A DNA stretch of 64,000 nucleotides from Mucilaginibacter inviolabilis (GCF_011089895.1 NZ_JAANAT010000006.1:62001-126000); one strand, 5' to 3'. Counted from the stretch's first letter, positions 33,900 through 42,346 are shown. Translations and numbers: made by a program. The notes: a model not told the origin generated them from the sequence alone.

Positions 33900-34636
33900 A
33901 ATAAATGTAATTTAATGTTAAAAAAAATGAGGTTAATATAATTTGGTTAACTGCAAGGTAATAAACTATTTACCACATAAACAATAGATTTTAATAAATA
34001 AAAAATATATTATTATTTATTAAAATCTATCAATTTCGGCATATTTCAAGCCCATTATTAATAAAATTGCATCCATTTTTCTTCAAAAAACTCTACAAAC
34101 TGCAACATTAATACTCAAAACGTTACAATAAATTATACATATATCATTAAAAATCAATCATTTTACGCCATTTCATATCTTTTTAATAAAATACAACACA
34201 AAAAACATTTAATAATACGTTTTACCAATACCCAAAATAATCTACCCGCCAAACTTTCCGATTTTGTTAAAAAATCAAAAAACGCGTAAAAACACTAAGG
34301 TCAATTTGAAAGTTGTTGATTTTGCCTGATAATCTGAGCCAGATAAACGACATTCAATAAGTCACTATTTTACACTAAGTATCAAAACACAAGCATAAAC
34401 CAGAGTAGTAGCCATAATGGGTTACAAGCAATAGCCTCGAACAAAAATCCATTAACACCTGTCATTTTTCCGCCATACAAAATCCGGAGGACATCAGGCG
34501 ATAAATACTGCTGTTTTTTAGCGGGGGGGGGGTAGTCGGTTTACAACTTTTAAGGCAGTGAAAAATACCAGATACCTAAAAAAGGTAAAAGAAGAGAAAG
34601 ATCATGAATCCCCCCTTTTACCTTTTTTAGTTATCA
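33900..34636. other. Gene-free AT-rich region with G10 tract
   Basis: Very A/T-rich from 33900 to 34220 with no reliable frame on either strand. A run of ten G at 34523-34532 is the only long homopolymer G of the window. The region ends in the terminator of the gene at 34637. It should contain the protease promoter on the minus strand near 33920-34000. Confidence 0.55.
34576..34630 (-). terminator. Terminator with 16-base arms
   Basis: CTAAAAAAGGTAAAAG at 34576-34591 is the exact complement of CTTTTACCTTTTTTAG at 34615-34630, seven bases past the stop at 34637. The stem is A/T-rich and the loop is 23 bases. Confidence 0.65.
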
Positions 34637-35641
34637 TTAATTACAGATCACCTTCAATTTCTTTGTTTTATCGGGATTTAGCGGCTCGTTGGTTTGAGCC
34701 AGGCGTTGGGCACCAACATTAGCCGGGCAGGCGATACCATTTGGTCCGTCGTATATCAATCCAGGCTTGGTATCTATCAACTCTTTGGGTACAAAGATCT
34801 GTACTGTAGTTTGTGAATAGCCATGCGGAATAAAACGAATGTAATAACCATCGGGATGTAAAGACCAAATACCCGATGGAACTTCCGGATCGGGCTGAGG
34901 AGCCAAACCGGCAATCATGGCATATTTCTCCATTTCCTCGTACGATGCATTACCAGAAGCAGCCAGCTGACGGATATTATTTTCGGCCTCAAAAACGCTT
35001 TGCGCGGCAGGCGGCAGCTGGTCTTTAGCTTTGGCCATTATACTGGCAGGTAGTACCCCCAACGCGCCACCTTCCAGCATCAGCAATTCGTTGGGCGATA
35101 ACAGCCTGGTGGCAGTCAATTTAATATCGGTACCAAAATCGGCAAATTTGGTGCGGGCAATTATCGCCCATAATAATATCTGGATACTATGCTGGTTAAC
35201 CTCCGGATGCGTTTCGGCATGTTTTAATATCAGTATTACCACATCGCGTTTAGGGCCCAGCACAGGGGCAAGCATATAACCATCGCCGGTGCTGGGACCG
35301 CGTGTACCGGCGTGCAGACAATAGCTTTTGCTGGTCATTTCATAAAAACCGGCACAAAGTTTATAGGCGCCTTCGGGGGTCTTAGGCAAAAGATACAAAG
35401 GCTCAGGTGTTTGACCTTCCATAAATGATGGCGGTTTTGATCCGGTTTTGTTTACATCTTTAAAACTGGTGGTAATAGCCTGCGGCTGTTTCAGAATTTT
35501 GCTGAGGCCGCCCCCCGAGGCCATTTCGGTGCCTTTATCCAATAATTTTTTTCCTAAACCGCCAAATTGTGCCTGAGCAGCAGAAGCAAAAAGAAAGCAT
35601 ACGGCAAGTAGGGTAATAAGGTTTTTGTTTATTTGTTTCAT
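34637..35641 (-). CDS. Secreted protein of unknown function
   Basis: 334 residues. Signal peptide at 1-25 ending AAQAQ. The mature part starts with a Gly/Lys-rich stretch (FGGLGKKLLDKGTEMASGGG) then a conserved-looking region with YCLHAGTRGPSTGDGYML and ILILKHAETHPEVNQHSIQ. The second motif set recalls helical periplasmic domains but I cannot name the family. No partner genes adjacent. Confidence 0.75.
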   Translation of the reverse strand: MKQINKNLITLLAVCFLFASAAQAQFGGLGKKLLDKGTEMASGGGLSKILKQPQAITTSFKDVNKTGSKPPSFMEGQTPEPLYLLPKTPEGAYKLCAGFYEMTSKSYCLHAGTRGPSTGDGYMLAPVLGPKRDVVILILKHAETHPEVNQHSIQILLWAIIARTKFADFGTDIKLTATRLLSPNELLMLEGGALGVLPASIMAKAKDQLPPAAQSVFEAENNIRQLAASGNASYEEMEKYAMIAGLAPQPDPEVPSGIWSLHPDGYYIRFIPHGYSQTTVQIFVPKELIDTKPGLIYDGPNGIACPANVGAQRLAQTNEPLNPDKTKKLKVICN

Positions 35642-35790
35642 AGTGCAAGGTGCATAGTTTGGGGGCTAAATTAGTTAAAATGATAGCAAAACAGGTATCT
35701 ATACATGCCGTTTCCCATAACCCAAAAGTCAACTTTATGTTAACAAATAAAATTATTACAGCACGAGCGCTCCGGGTGGCTAAATTTAAT

Positions 35791-35820
35791 TTGACTTTAT
35801 TGTCAATAACTTTAGCTTTG
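35791..35820 (+). promoter_or_regulatory. Promoter of sucD
   Basis: TTG at 35791-35793 and TAGCTTTG at 35813-35820, spaced by 19 bases: a textbook Bacteroidota promoter. The ATG follows at 35843. Confidence 0.8.
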
Positions 35821-35842
35821 CCGTACTAAACGAAAAAAGCCA

Positions 35843-36718
35843 ATGAGTGTTCTCGTAAATAAAAATTCTAAAGTTATTGTACAGGGTTTCACAGGTAAAG
35901 AAGGTACTTACCATGCGGAGCAAATGATTGCTTATGGTACCCAATTGGTTGGGGGTGTTACACCGGGTAAAGGCGGTCAGCAACATTTAGACAGGCCAGT
36001 TTTTAATACCGTTAAAGACGCGGTTACTGCTACAGGTGCCGATGTATCCATCATTTTTGTACCTCCGGCTTTTGGCGCGGATGCCATTATGGAAGCTGCC
36101 GAAGCTGGTATTAAAGTTATTGTTTGTATCACCGAAGGTATCCCGACCAAGGATATGATTGAGGTAAAAGAATATTTAAGCGATAAGGACTCACGCCTTA
36201 TAGGCCCTAACTGCCCGGGTATCATTACTGCCGACGAAAGCAAAATTGGTATTATGCCTGGCTTTATCTTCAAAAAAGGTAATGTGGGTGTAGTTTCTAA
36301 ATCAGGTACCTTAACTTACGAGGCCGTTGACCAGGTGGTTAAAGCCGGTTTAGGTATCACTACCGCTATTGGTATTGGTGGCGACCCGATCATTGGTACA
36401 CCTACCAAAGAGGCTGTTGAATTGTTAATGAACGATCCGGACACACACGGTATCATCATGATAGGCGAAATTGGTGGTGGCATGGAAGCCGAAGCCGCAC
36501 GCTGGATCAAAGCTAACGGTACAAAACCTGTAGTTGGTTTCATCGCGGGCCAAACAGCGCCTCCGGGACGCCGTATGGGTCATGCCGGTGCTATTGTTGG
36601 TGGTGCCGATGATACTGCTGCCGCTAAAATGAAAATCATGGCCGAATGCGGTATCCGCGTAGTGGCATCTCCTGCCGAAATTGGCGCTGCCATGGCAGAA
36701 GAGCTGGCTAAATTATAA
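35843..36718 (+). CDS. sucD: Succinyl-CoA ligase, alpha subunit
   Basis: 291 residues. CoA-binding Rossmann part with VIVQGFTGKEGTYH and GPNCPG; phosphohistidine His247 in GRRMGHAGAIVGG. It makes succinate and NTP from succinyl-CoA in the citric acid cycle together with SucB/C-type beta subunit, which is not in this window, as is common in Bacteroidota where the two genes are apart. A good promoter and a terminator frame it as a single-gene unit. Confidence 0.97.
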   Translation: MSVLVNKNSKVIVQGFTGKEGTYHAEQMIAYGTQLVGGVTPGKGGQQHLDRPVFNTVKDAVTATGADVSIIFVPPAFGADAIMEAAEAGIKVIVCITEGIPTKDMIEVKEYLSDKDSRLIGPNCPGIITADESKIGIMPGFIFKKGNVGVVSKSGTLTYEAVDQVVKAGLGITTAIGIGGDPIIGTPTKEAVELLMNDPDTHGIIMIGEIGGGMEAEAARWIKANGTKPVVGFIAGQTAPPGRRMGHAGAIVGGADDTAAAKMKIMAECGIRVVASPAEIGAAMAEELAKL

Positions 36719-36746
36719 GCCCCCTAACCCCCTGAAGGGGGAACTG
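36717..36746. repeat. CCCCCTAACCCCCTGAAGGGGG-type spacer hairpin
   Basis: GCCCCCTAACCCCCTGAAGG then GGGAACT. CCCCCT/AGGGGG pairs. From memory such units recur in many Bacteroidota genomes; in this window I see only this copy. Confidence 0.55.
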
Positions 36747-36760
36747 GAAAATCATATTTA

Positions 36761-36792
36761 AAATCCCGGTCATGCTTTGGCCGGGATTTTTT
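36761..36792 (+). terminator. Terminator of sucD
   Basis: AAATCCCGG pairs with CCGGGATTT around an 11-base loop, followed by a T-run. Confidence 0.88.
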
Positions 36793-36814
36793 AATTATCG
36801 GGTTTATAAAATAT

Positions 36815-36905
36815 GTCATTGCGAACGGAGTGAAGCAATCTCATCGCGTTCTCACAGACCAGAATAGCTACGAGGTTACTTCGTGGTTCCTCCTCGCAGT
36901 TGACA
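36815..36905. repeat. GTCAT...TGACA dispersed element, copy 4
   Basis: Opens GTCATTGCGAACGGAGTGAA and closes CGCAGTTGACA with degenerate right arm; inner CTACGAGGTTACTTCGTGG hairpin. It directly precedes the cruciform at 36930. Confidence 0.65.
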
Positions 36906-36929
36906 TATATGGGAAAGCCTATTCCCCCT

Positions 36930-37033
36930 CTTGCGCTCGTTTGCAACGAGTGCTTAATGTGGTTAAGCGATTGCATCGCTCTTGCGTTTTAAACGCAAAG
37001 CCATGTTAAGCACTCGTTGCAAACGAGCGCAAG
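36930..37033. repeat. Multi-hairpin cruciform with perfect 28-base arms
   Basis: Outer arms 36930-36957 and 37006-37033 are exact complements of 28 bases (start CTTGCGCTCGTTTGCAACGA). Between them are two smaller hairpins: GCGAT/ATCGC at 36967-36979 and TTGCGTTT/AAACGCAA at 36982-36998. Each outer arm can also fold alone (CTCGTT/AACGAG). No open frame. It sits just upstream of the AraC-type regulator. Confidence 0.9.
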
Positions 37034-37090
37034 TAGATTGACATAAGCTTTCGCCTTATGTTTACTATTTGTTTTTCTTATTTTTACCAT

Positions 37091-37972
37091 ATGGATGATA
37101 AAGACATGTCAGCACTTTGTGATGTCCACGCGATGGATTTAAAGCTTAAGGGCTTTAAGGTGTATGAAATAGAAACCGCCGTGAGCCGTACGCCGGTTTA
37201 CAAGCGGAAGGATTTTTATAAAGTATGTATCCTGAATGCCAAAAGCACCATCCATTATGCCGACAGGAGCATTGACCTCGATGGCACATCTTTATTCTTT
37301 GCCAACCCGCACATCCCCTACGCTGCCGAATTACACTCCGATAAGCAAACCGGGTATGCCTGTTTATTTACAGAGGACTTTTTGAAAACACATGAACGCC
37401 TGGAAAGCCTGCAGGAATCGCCTTTGTTTAAAATTGGCGGCAACCCTGTTTTTGCATTAAGTGAAGAGCAGGCGGCATTTGTGAACACCATCTTTAAAAA
37501 AATGCTGGAGGAACAAAGCACCGATTATCTGTACAAGAACGACCTGATACGCAATTATATCAATTTGCTCATCCACGAGGCATTAAAAATGCAGCCTGCG
37601 GATAATTTCATCAAACATAAAAACGCGTCATCACGAACAACCTCTTTGTTTTTGGAGCTTTTAGAAAGACAATTCCCTATTGAGAGCGCCGACCGCCCAC
37701 TGAAACTAAAAACAGCACAGGACTTTGCTCAAAACCTATCGGTACACGTTAATCATCTTAACCGTTCGGTAAGGGAAATTACGGGCAAACCTACCACCAC
37801 ACACATTGCCGATCGTATCATCAGCGAAGCCAAAGCACTCCTGCAACATACCGATTGGAGCACAGCCGAAATTGCCTACGCCCTGGGATTTGAATATCCA
37901 ACCTACTTTAATAACTACTTTAAAAGAATTACCGGTACTATACCAAAATCGTTAAGGACTAAAGCTGTTTGA
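37091..37972 (+). CDS. AraC-family transcriptional regulator
   Basis: The frame opens at 37058, but the Met at 37091 (MDDKDMSALCDVHAM) gives the normal start; 293 residues. The N-terminal half is a cupin-like sensing domain with pattern FYKVCILNAKSTIHYADR; the C-terminal 100 residues have two helix-turn-helix motifs (FAQNLSVHVNHLNRSVREITG and TAEIAYALGFEYPTYFNNYFKR). The three genes downstream (cupin, ABM protein, aldo/keto reductase) share its strand and are its likely targets. Confidence 0.9.
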   Translation: MDDKDMSALCDVHAMDLKLKGFKVYEIETAVSRTPVYKRKDFYKVCILNAKSTIHYADRSIDLDGTSLFFANPHIPYAAELHSDKQTGYACLFTEDFLKTHERLESLQESPLFKIGGNPVFALSEEQAAFVNTIFKKMLEEQSTDYLYKNDLIRNYINLLIHEALKMQPADNFIKHKNASSRTTSLFLELLERQFPIESADRPLKLKTAQDFAQNLSVHVNHLNRSVREITGKPTTTHIADRIISEAKALLQHTDWSTAEIAYALGFEYPTYFNNYFKRITGTIPKSLRTKAV

Positions 37973-38024
37973 TTTTCTTACTTTTCTGTTTGATATTCAT
38001 TAGCCGCAAGCTTGTTGCCTGCGG

Positions 38025-38032
38025 TATCTTTG
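38025..38032 (+). promoter_or_regulatory. -7 box for the cupin-ABM-reductase unit
   Basis: TATCTTTG, fitting TAnnTTTG, 59 bases before the cupin ATG. No clear -33 box. Confidence 0.45.
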
Positions 38033-38091
38033 TACTATCTGAAACACTAATGCATAAATTAGTGTAGTAAACATATCAAAGACATCATTTT

Positions 38092-38490
38092 ATGGAAATT
38101 AAACGCAGCGGTTCGCAACCATCGGGCAAAGGTCCCGCAGAATATTTTACCGGAACGGTACGTATTGATCCGCTTTTCAATCCACCAGATCCGGCACGCG
38201 TAGCCATGGCGCAGGTTACGTTTGAACCCGGTGCCCGCACGGCATGGCACACACACCCGCTTGGCCAAACGCTTATTATTACCGCAGGCGCAGGCTGGGT
38301 ACAACGCGAAGGCGGACCGATAGAGAACGTTCACCCCGGAGATGTAGTTTGGTTTGCACCCAACGAAAAACATTGGCACGGCGCTACCGCCACTACCGCA
38401 CTGAGCCACATCGCCATACAGGAAAAACACAATGGTTCGCCAGTTGACTGGATGGAGCAGGTAACTGACGAACAATATAATCATCAATAA
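38092..38490 (+). CDS. Cupin-domain protein
   Basis: 132 residues forming one cupin barrel. Metal-binding pattern ARTAWHTHPLGQTLIITAG (His, His, and Gln/Glu position) and later PGDVVWFAPNEKHWHGA. Such proteins are close to quercetin dioxygenase-like and carboxymuconolactone-associated cupins; the substrate is unknown. First gene of a three-gene run with ABM and aldo/keto reductase genes (spacings 10 and 21 bases). Confidence 0.88.
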   Translation: MEIKRSGSQPSGKGPAEYFTGTVRIDPLFNPPDPARVAMAQVTFEPGARTAWHTHPLGQTLIITAGAGWVQREGGPIENVHPGDVVWFAPNEKHWHGATATTALSHIAIQEKHNGSPVDWMEQVTDEQYNHQ

Positions 38491-38500
38491 AACCAAGAAG

Positions 38501-38914
38501 ATGAAGCGTGTTATTTCAAAATCCCGCGTAGGGCTAATACCTATGGCTATGTTTTTTATGCTGATGCTGTTTTCATTCAGTAACGCCGTAGCGCAAAATA
38601 AGGATCAAGTAGTACGGATAGCCAAACTACAGATAGATCCGGCTCAGCTGGAAAACTACAAAGCAGCATTGAAGGAACATGCCGAAACTGCCGTGCGCGT
38701 AGAACCCGGGGTGATAACCTTATATGCTGTGGCCGAAAAAAATAACCCCACCCACATCACGGTTTTTGAAATATATGCTAATGCCGAAGCATACCAGGCG
38801 CATTTGCAAACAGCTCATTTTAAAAAATACAAGAGCACCACAAAGGATATGGTCAAATCGCTCGAATTGGTTGATGTTGATCCGATTGCTTTGGAAAGCA
38901 AAATGAAGCAGTAA
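38501..38914 (+). CDS. Exported antibiotic-biosynthesis-monooxygenase-fold protein
   Basis: 137 residues. Residues 1-32 are an N-terminal signal or anchor (FFMLMLFSFSNAVAQ). The mature part is a ferredoxin-like ABM domain: VVRIAKLQIDPAQLENYKAAL, ITLYAVAEKNNPTHITVFEIYANAEAYQAHL. ABM domains act as small heme or quinol oxygenases or have no known activity. A periplasmic ABM protein beside cytosolic partners is slightly unusual. Confidence 0.85.
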   Translation: MKRVISKSRVGLIPMAMFFMLMLFSFSNAVAQNKDQVVRIAKLQIDPAQLENYKAALKEHAETAVRVEPGVITLYAVAEKNNPTHITVFEIYANAEAYQAHLQTAHFKKYKSTTKDMVKSLELVDVDPIALESKMKQ

Positions 38915-38935
38915 GCATTAAAAAAATCAAACAAA

Positions 38936-39919
38936 ATGGAAAAACGAAAATTAGGAAATAGCGGCCTGGAAGTTTCTGCACTGGGACTGGGCTGCATGGG
39001 CTTAAGCTTTGGCTATGGCCCGGCTACAAACATACCGGATGCCATTAAACTCATCCGTACCGCCTTTGAAAGCGGCGTTACCTTTTTTGACAGCGCCGAA
39101 GCTTATGGCCCTTTTAAAAATGAAGAACTGCTGGGCGAAGCCTTAGCTCCATTTCGGAACGAAGTGGTGATCGCCACCAAATTTGGCTTTAAGAACGGAA
39201 ACGTTCAGGAAGGTGTGGATAGCCGCCCGGAAAACATCCGCCAGGTTACAGAAGCCTCGCTTAAACGGTTAAAAACCGATCGGATCGATCTGCTGTACCA
39301 GCACCGGGTAGACCCTAATGTACCTATGGAAGATGTGGCCGGTACCGTAAAAGAACTTATTGCCGAAGGCAAAGTAAAGCACTTTGGTATGTCGGAAGCC
39401 GGTGTGCAAAACATTCGTAAAGCACATGCGGTGCTGCCGGTTGCGGCCTTACAGAGTGAATACTCCTTATGGTGGCGCGAGCCGGAGCAGGAGATCATTC
39501 CAACATTAGAAGAACTAGGTATTGGCTTTGTACCGTTTAGTCCGCTGGGCAAAGGTTTTTTAACCGGAGCCATCAATGAGAACACCACGTTTGACAGTAC
39601 CGACTTTCGCAACATTGTGCCGCGCTTTACGCCCGAAGCTCGCAAAGCGAACCAGGCATTGGTTGACCTGCTGGGAAAAATAGCCGCGCAAAAGGAAGCC
39701 ACACCCGCCCAGATAGCACTGGCCTGGCTGCTGGCCCAAAAGCCATGGATAGCGCCGATACCAGGCACCACCAAACTACATCGCCTGGAAGAAAATCTCG
39801 GAGCAGCTCAAATAACACTTACAGCCGATGACCTGCGCGAAATTGAAGCCGCAGCTGACAGTGTTACCATTGAAGGCGCCCGCTATCCACAGCACCTGCA
39901 GCAACGGGTTGACCGCTGA
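38936..39919 (+). CDS. Aldo/keto reductase
   Basis: 327 residues, TIM-barrel AKR of the YakC/perakine-like type. N-terminal KRKLGNSGLEVSALGLGCMGLS, catalytic Asp/Tyr in FFDSAEAYGPFKNEELLGEAL, Lys in VIATKFGF, His in LLYQHRVDP, and NADPH-binding IPGTTKLHRLEENLGA. It reduces aldehydes or ketones with NADPH. Last gene of the AraC-linked run. Confidence 0.94.
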   Translation: MEKRKLGNSGLEVSALGLGCMGLSFGYGPATNIPDAIKLIRTAFESGVTFFDSAEAYGPFKNEELLGEALAPFRNEVVIATKFGFKNGNVQEGVDSRPENIRQVTEASLKRLKTDRIDLLYQHRVDPNVPMEDVAGTVKELIAEGKVKHFGMSEAGVQNIRKAHAVLPVAALQSEYSLWWREPEQEIIPTLEELGIGFVPFSPLGKGFLTGAINENTTFDSTDFRNIVPRFTPEARKANQALVDLLGKIAAQKEATPAQIALAWLLAQKPWIAPIPGTTKLHRLEENLGAAQITLTADDLREIEAAADSVTIEGARYPQHLQQRVDR

Positions 39920-39945
39920 TAAGCGGATACTTTACTATCACTCTT

Positions 39946-40035
39946 GTCATTTCGAACGAGGTACGAGGAGAAACTATCTCTTGAGCAATAAGTCCCGGCG
40001 CAAAAGATCTCTCCTCGTACCTCGTTCGAGATGAC
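39946..40035. repeat. GTCAT...ATGAC dispersed element, copy 5
   Basis: Outer arms GTCATTTCGAACGAGGTACG / CGTACCTCGTTCGAGATGAC, nearly perfect complements. Confidence 0.8.
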
Positions 40036-40075
40036 ATTTTTGTTTTCTCTCCCACCACCCTACACTAGAATTTTT

Positions 40076-40153
40076 GTCATGCTGAACGGAGTGAAGTATC
40101 TATTCTGCTATTTGCATGGTCAATAACAGATCCTTCGCTTCGCTCAGGATGAC
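40076..40153. repeat. GTCAT...ATGAC dispersed element, copy 6
   Basis: GTCATGCTGAACGGAGTGAA at the left, CGCTTCGCTCAGGATGAC at the right; tandem neighbour of copy 5, 40 bases away. Confidence 0.75.
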
Positions 40154-40265
40154 AATTTATATTCTATACAAATACCCCAACTTCCATGTCAAACCAGTGT
40201 AAACACTCCCTCCAAAAGCAATCCATCCCAACAAAACTTCGTATCTTTAAGTAAAGAAAAAGGGG

Positions 40266-40305
40266 TTATTTCAATCACTAATTCAGTAATTCACTAAATC
40301 AATAA
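40266..40305. repeat. Single-arm iterated word upstream of msrB
   Basis: ATCACTAATTCAGTAATTCA then CTAAATCAATAATTA: the ACTAATTCA word again, close to the words in the mreB-mreC and rpsG-fusA spacers, but with no inverted partner here. Confidence 0.5.
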
Positions 40306-40308
40306 TTA

Positions 40309-40686
40309 ATGATGTATAATCAGTTAACGCCCGAAGAAGAATGGGTGATATTGCATAAAGGAACCGAAAGACCATTTACCGGCGCTTTGCTGGACAATAA
40401 GGCCCAGGGCCTATATGTTTGCAAACGTTGCGACACGCCGTTGTACACCTCCGAATCAAAATTTGAGTCGCACTGCGGCTGGCCAAGCTTTGATGACGAA
40501 ATACCCGGCGCAGTGAAAAGGGTACCCGATGCCGATGGCCGCAGGGTAGAAATTGTATGCGCCAATTGCGGTGCCCATTTGGGGCATGTGTTTGAGGGGG
40601 AATACCTCACACCCAAAAATGTGCGCCATTGTGTTAATTCGGTGTCGATGAAATTTGTATCGGCCGATGATATAAAAAATAATTAA
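40309..40686 (+). CDS. msrB: Peptide-methionine (R)-S-oxide reductase
   Basis: 125 residues. Four zinc cysteines (Cys38, Cys41, Cys84, Cys87), FESHCGWPSF substrate loop, and catalytic Cys108 in RHCVNSVSMKF. It repairs methionine-R-sulfoxide with thioredoxin. Two ATGs are adjacent; either may start. A terminator follows at 40701. Confidence 0.97.
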   Translation: MMYNQLTPEEEWVILHKGTERPFTGALLDNKAQGLYVCKRCDTPLYTSESKFESHCGWPSFDDEIPGAVKRVPDADGRRVEIVCANCGAHLGHVFEGEYLTPKNVRHCVNSVSMKFVSADDIKNN

Positions 40687-40700
40687 AAAAACTGGAGAGG

Positions 40701-40738
40701 TATCCCGGCGAACAAGCGGTTTTTCGGGATATTTTTTT
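40701..40738 (+). terminator. Terminator of msrB
   Basis: TATCCCG pairs with CGGGATA and is followed by TTTTTTT. Confidence 0.85.
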
Positions 40739-41024
40739 CAACAATGGGATATCAGGACCAGGCTTTCAAACAAATTTCAAAATTGGAATTGAAGCTTAGC
40801 AAAGGCGTTATGTAATTGGCAATAATTGTCGGTGTTAAGTCAACTAATTCTTAATGTTAAATTATCGTTTTCTGCAAATTTTTGGGTGGCAAAAATCATC
40901 CACATTTTTTAACCGACTGTAATCAAGTTCATTAATTTTTTCTTTTGTCAGGGAATGCTTATAAAGTGTTAATAACTCGCCCCTTTGTTAAAAACTATCA
41001 TTAAAATCTTAAGATATCATACCT

Positions 41025-41032
41025 TAACTTTG
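41025..41032 (+). promoter_or_regulatory. -7 promoter box of nrdB
   Basis: TAACTTTG fits TAnnTTTG. Transcription from here would give a leader of roughly 200 bases. Confidence 0.5.
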
Positions 41033-41062
41033 TTGAACAAGGTTCGCAAAAAGTATTCAAAA

Positions 41063-41147
41063 GACAGCCGGATGTATTCCCCATCCAAAACACAAGAACT
41101 TAGCTGTCAGTAAGTTACACAATAAAACCTGTGATTGGTCAGACCAA
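41063..41147 (+). promoter_or_regulatory. Structured 5' leader of nrdB
   Basis: GACAGC (41063-41068) pairs with GCTGTC (41103-41108), enclosing GGATG (41070-41074) paired with CATCC (41082-41086). A second hairpin TTGGTC-A-GACCAA lies at 41135-41147. The nested stem with conserved-looking loops may be a regulatory RNA; no known riboswitch class is recognised. Confidence 0.4.
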
Positions 41148-41241
41148 ACGCAAACAACCAAATTACCTGATTGAAAAATTGGGGTGGCTTTCGTGTCTGA
41201 TTGCTTGAAGTAATAAAAAGGAACAATAAAAAAGGTATCAT

Positions 41242-42213
41242 ATGAAACAGGAAGATGAAATATTACTCAAAGAAAACAAGGACAGGTTCGTAATTCTGCC
41301 GATTAAATATCCTGCCATTTGGGAAATGTACAAAAAGGCCGAGGCCAGTTTCTGGACGGCCGAGGAGATCGACCTTTCGGACGATATGAAACATTGGGAA
41401 AACCTGAATGATGGCGAGCGTCATTTTATTTCACACATCCTGGCATTCTTTGCGGCGAGCGATGGCATCGTGAACGAAAACCTGGCTGTAAATTTCATGA
41501 GCGAGGTGCAATTGCCCGAAGCCCGTTGCTTTTATGGCTTCCAGATCATGATGGAGAACATCCACTCCGAAACTTATGCCCTGCTTATTGATACTTATAT
41601 AAAAGATCCGGCAGAAAAAGACCGCCTTTTCCACGCCATTGATACCGTGCCATGCGTGGGTAAAAAGGCCGAATGGGCATTGCGCTGGATAAACAACGGC
41701 AACTTTGCCGAACGCCTGGTAGCATTTGCCGCTGTAGAAGGCATTTTCTTTTCAGGTAGTTTCTGCTCTATATTCTGGCTTAAAAAACGCGGCCTGATGC
41801 CAGGCTTAACCTTCAGTAACGAGCTGATATCACGCGATGAAGGTTCACACTGCGAGTTTGCCTGCCTGCTATACAAGATGCTGAATACACGCTTAAGCGC
41901 CGAAGCTGTAACCAAGATCATTACCGATGCGGTAGAAATAGAAAAAGAATTTGTGACCGATGCATTGCCGGTAAACCTGATTGGTATGAACGCCAAAATG
42001 ATGAGCCAGTATATTGAGTTTGTGGCCGACAGATGGCTGGGCGAGCTGGGTTACGAAAAACATTACAACGCTACCAATCCGTTCGACTTTATGGAGATGA
42101 TTTCGCTGCAGGGCAAAACCAACTTCTTTGAAAAACGCGTAGGCGACTATCAAAAAAGCGGTGTCATGAACAATGCAGAAAGCAAAGCATTTTCGTTAGA
42201 CGAGGACTTTTAG
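41242..42213 (+). CDS. nrdB: Ribonucleotide reductase class I, small subunit
   Basis: 323 residues, ferritin-like helical fold. Metal ligands lie in the pairs MMENIHSETY and RDEGSHCEF (ExxH twice) plus earlier acidic residues. It holds the di-metal/tyrosyl radical cofactor that starts catalysis in NrdA. Its downstream neighbour nrdA is 205 bases away, an unusually long gap for partners, filled by a 32-base inverted repeat. Confidence 0.96.
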   Translation: MKQEDEILLKENKDRFVILPIKYPAIWEMYKKAEASFWTAEEIDLSDDMKHWENLNDGERHFISHILAFFAASDGIVNENLAVNFMSEVQLPEARCFYGFQIMMENIHSETYALLIDTYIKDPAEKDRLFHAIDTVPCVGKKAEWALRWINNGNFAERLVAFAAVEGIFFSGSFCSIFWLKKRGLMPGLTFSNELISRDEGSHCEFACLLYKMLNTRLSAEAVTKIITDAVEIEKEFVTDALPVNLIGMNAKMMSQYIEFVADRWLGELGYEKHYNATNPFDFMEMISLQGKTNFFEKRVGDYQKSGVMNNAESKAFSLDEDF

Positions 42214-42216
42214 GTA

Positions 42217-42346
42217 TAGTATCAAGTAGCTAGTATCAAGTATCACGATAAAAACAATTTTGATACCCACTATTAGCAATTGATACGAAACCCTAACAAC
42301 AGTTAGTAAAAAAGTCTTGATACTTGATACTAGCTACTTGATACTA
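42217..42346. repeat. Inverted iterated word repeat between nrdB and nrdA
   Basis: Left arm 42217-42248 and right arm 42315-42346 match as complements at 31 of 32 positions. Within each arm the word AGTATCAAGTAGCT / AGTATCAAGTATCA is itself repeated. The loop of 66 bases holds more copies of GATAC. A transcript would form a very stable hairpin between the two subunit genes. Confidence 0.9.

Larger units (their letters stand above)
40687..41241. other. Long leader region of the nrd genes
   Basis: 555 bases without a frame. Contains the msrB terminator, a TAACTTTG promoter box at 41025-41032, and a folded-looking leader of about 200 bases before nrdB (separate entry). No obvious NrdR box was found by eye. 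Confidence 0.6.

Noticed and set aside
36791..36976. 61-residue minus frame through the GTCAT element and cruciform
   Set aside because: Translates repeat DNA only; palindromes explain the openness.
39205..39774. 189-residue frame opposite the aldo/keto reductase
   Set aside because: Antisense to a well-supported enzyme; no start context or motif.
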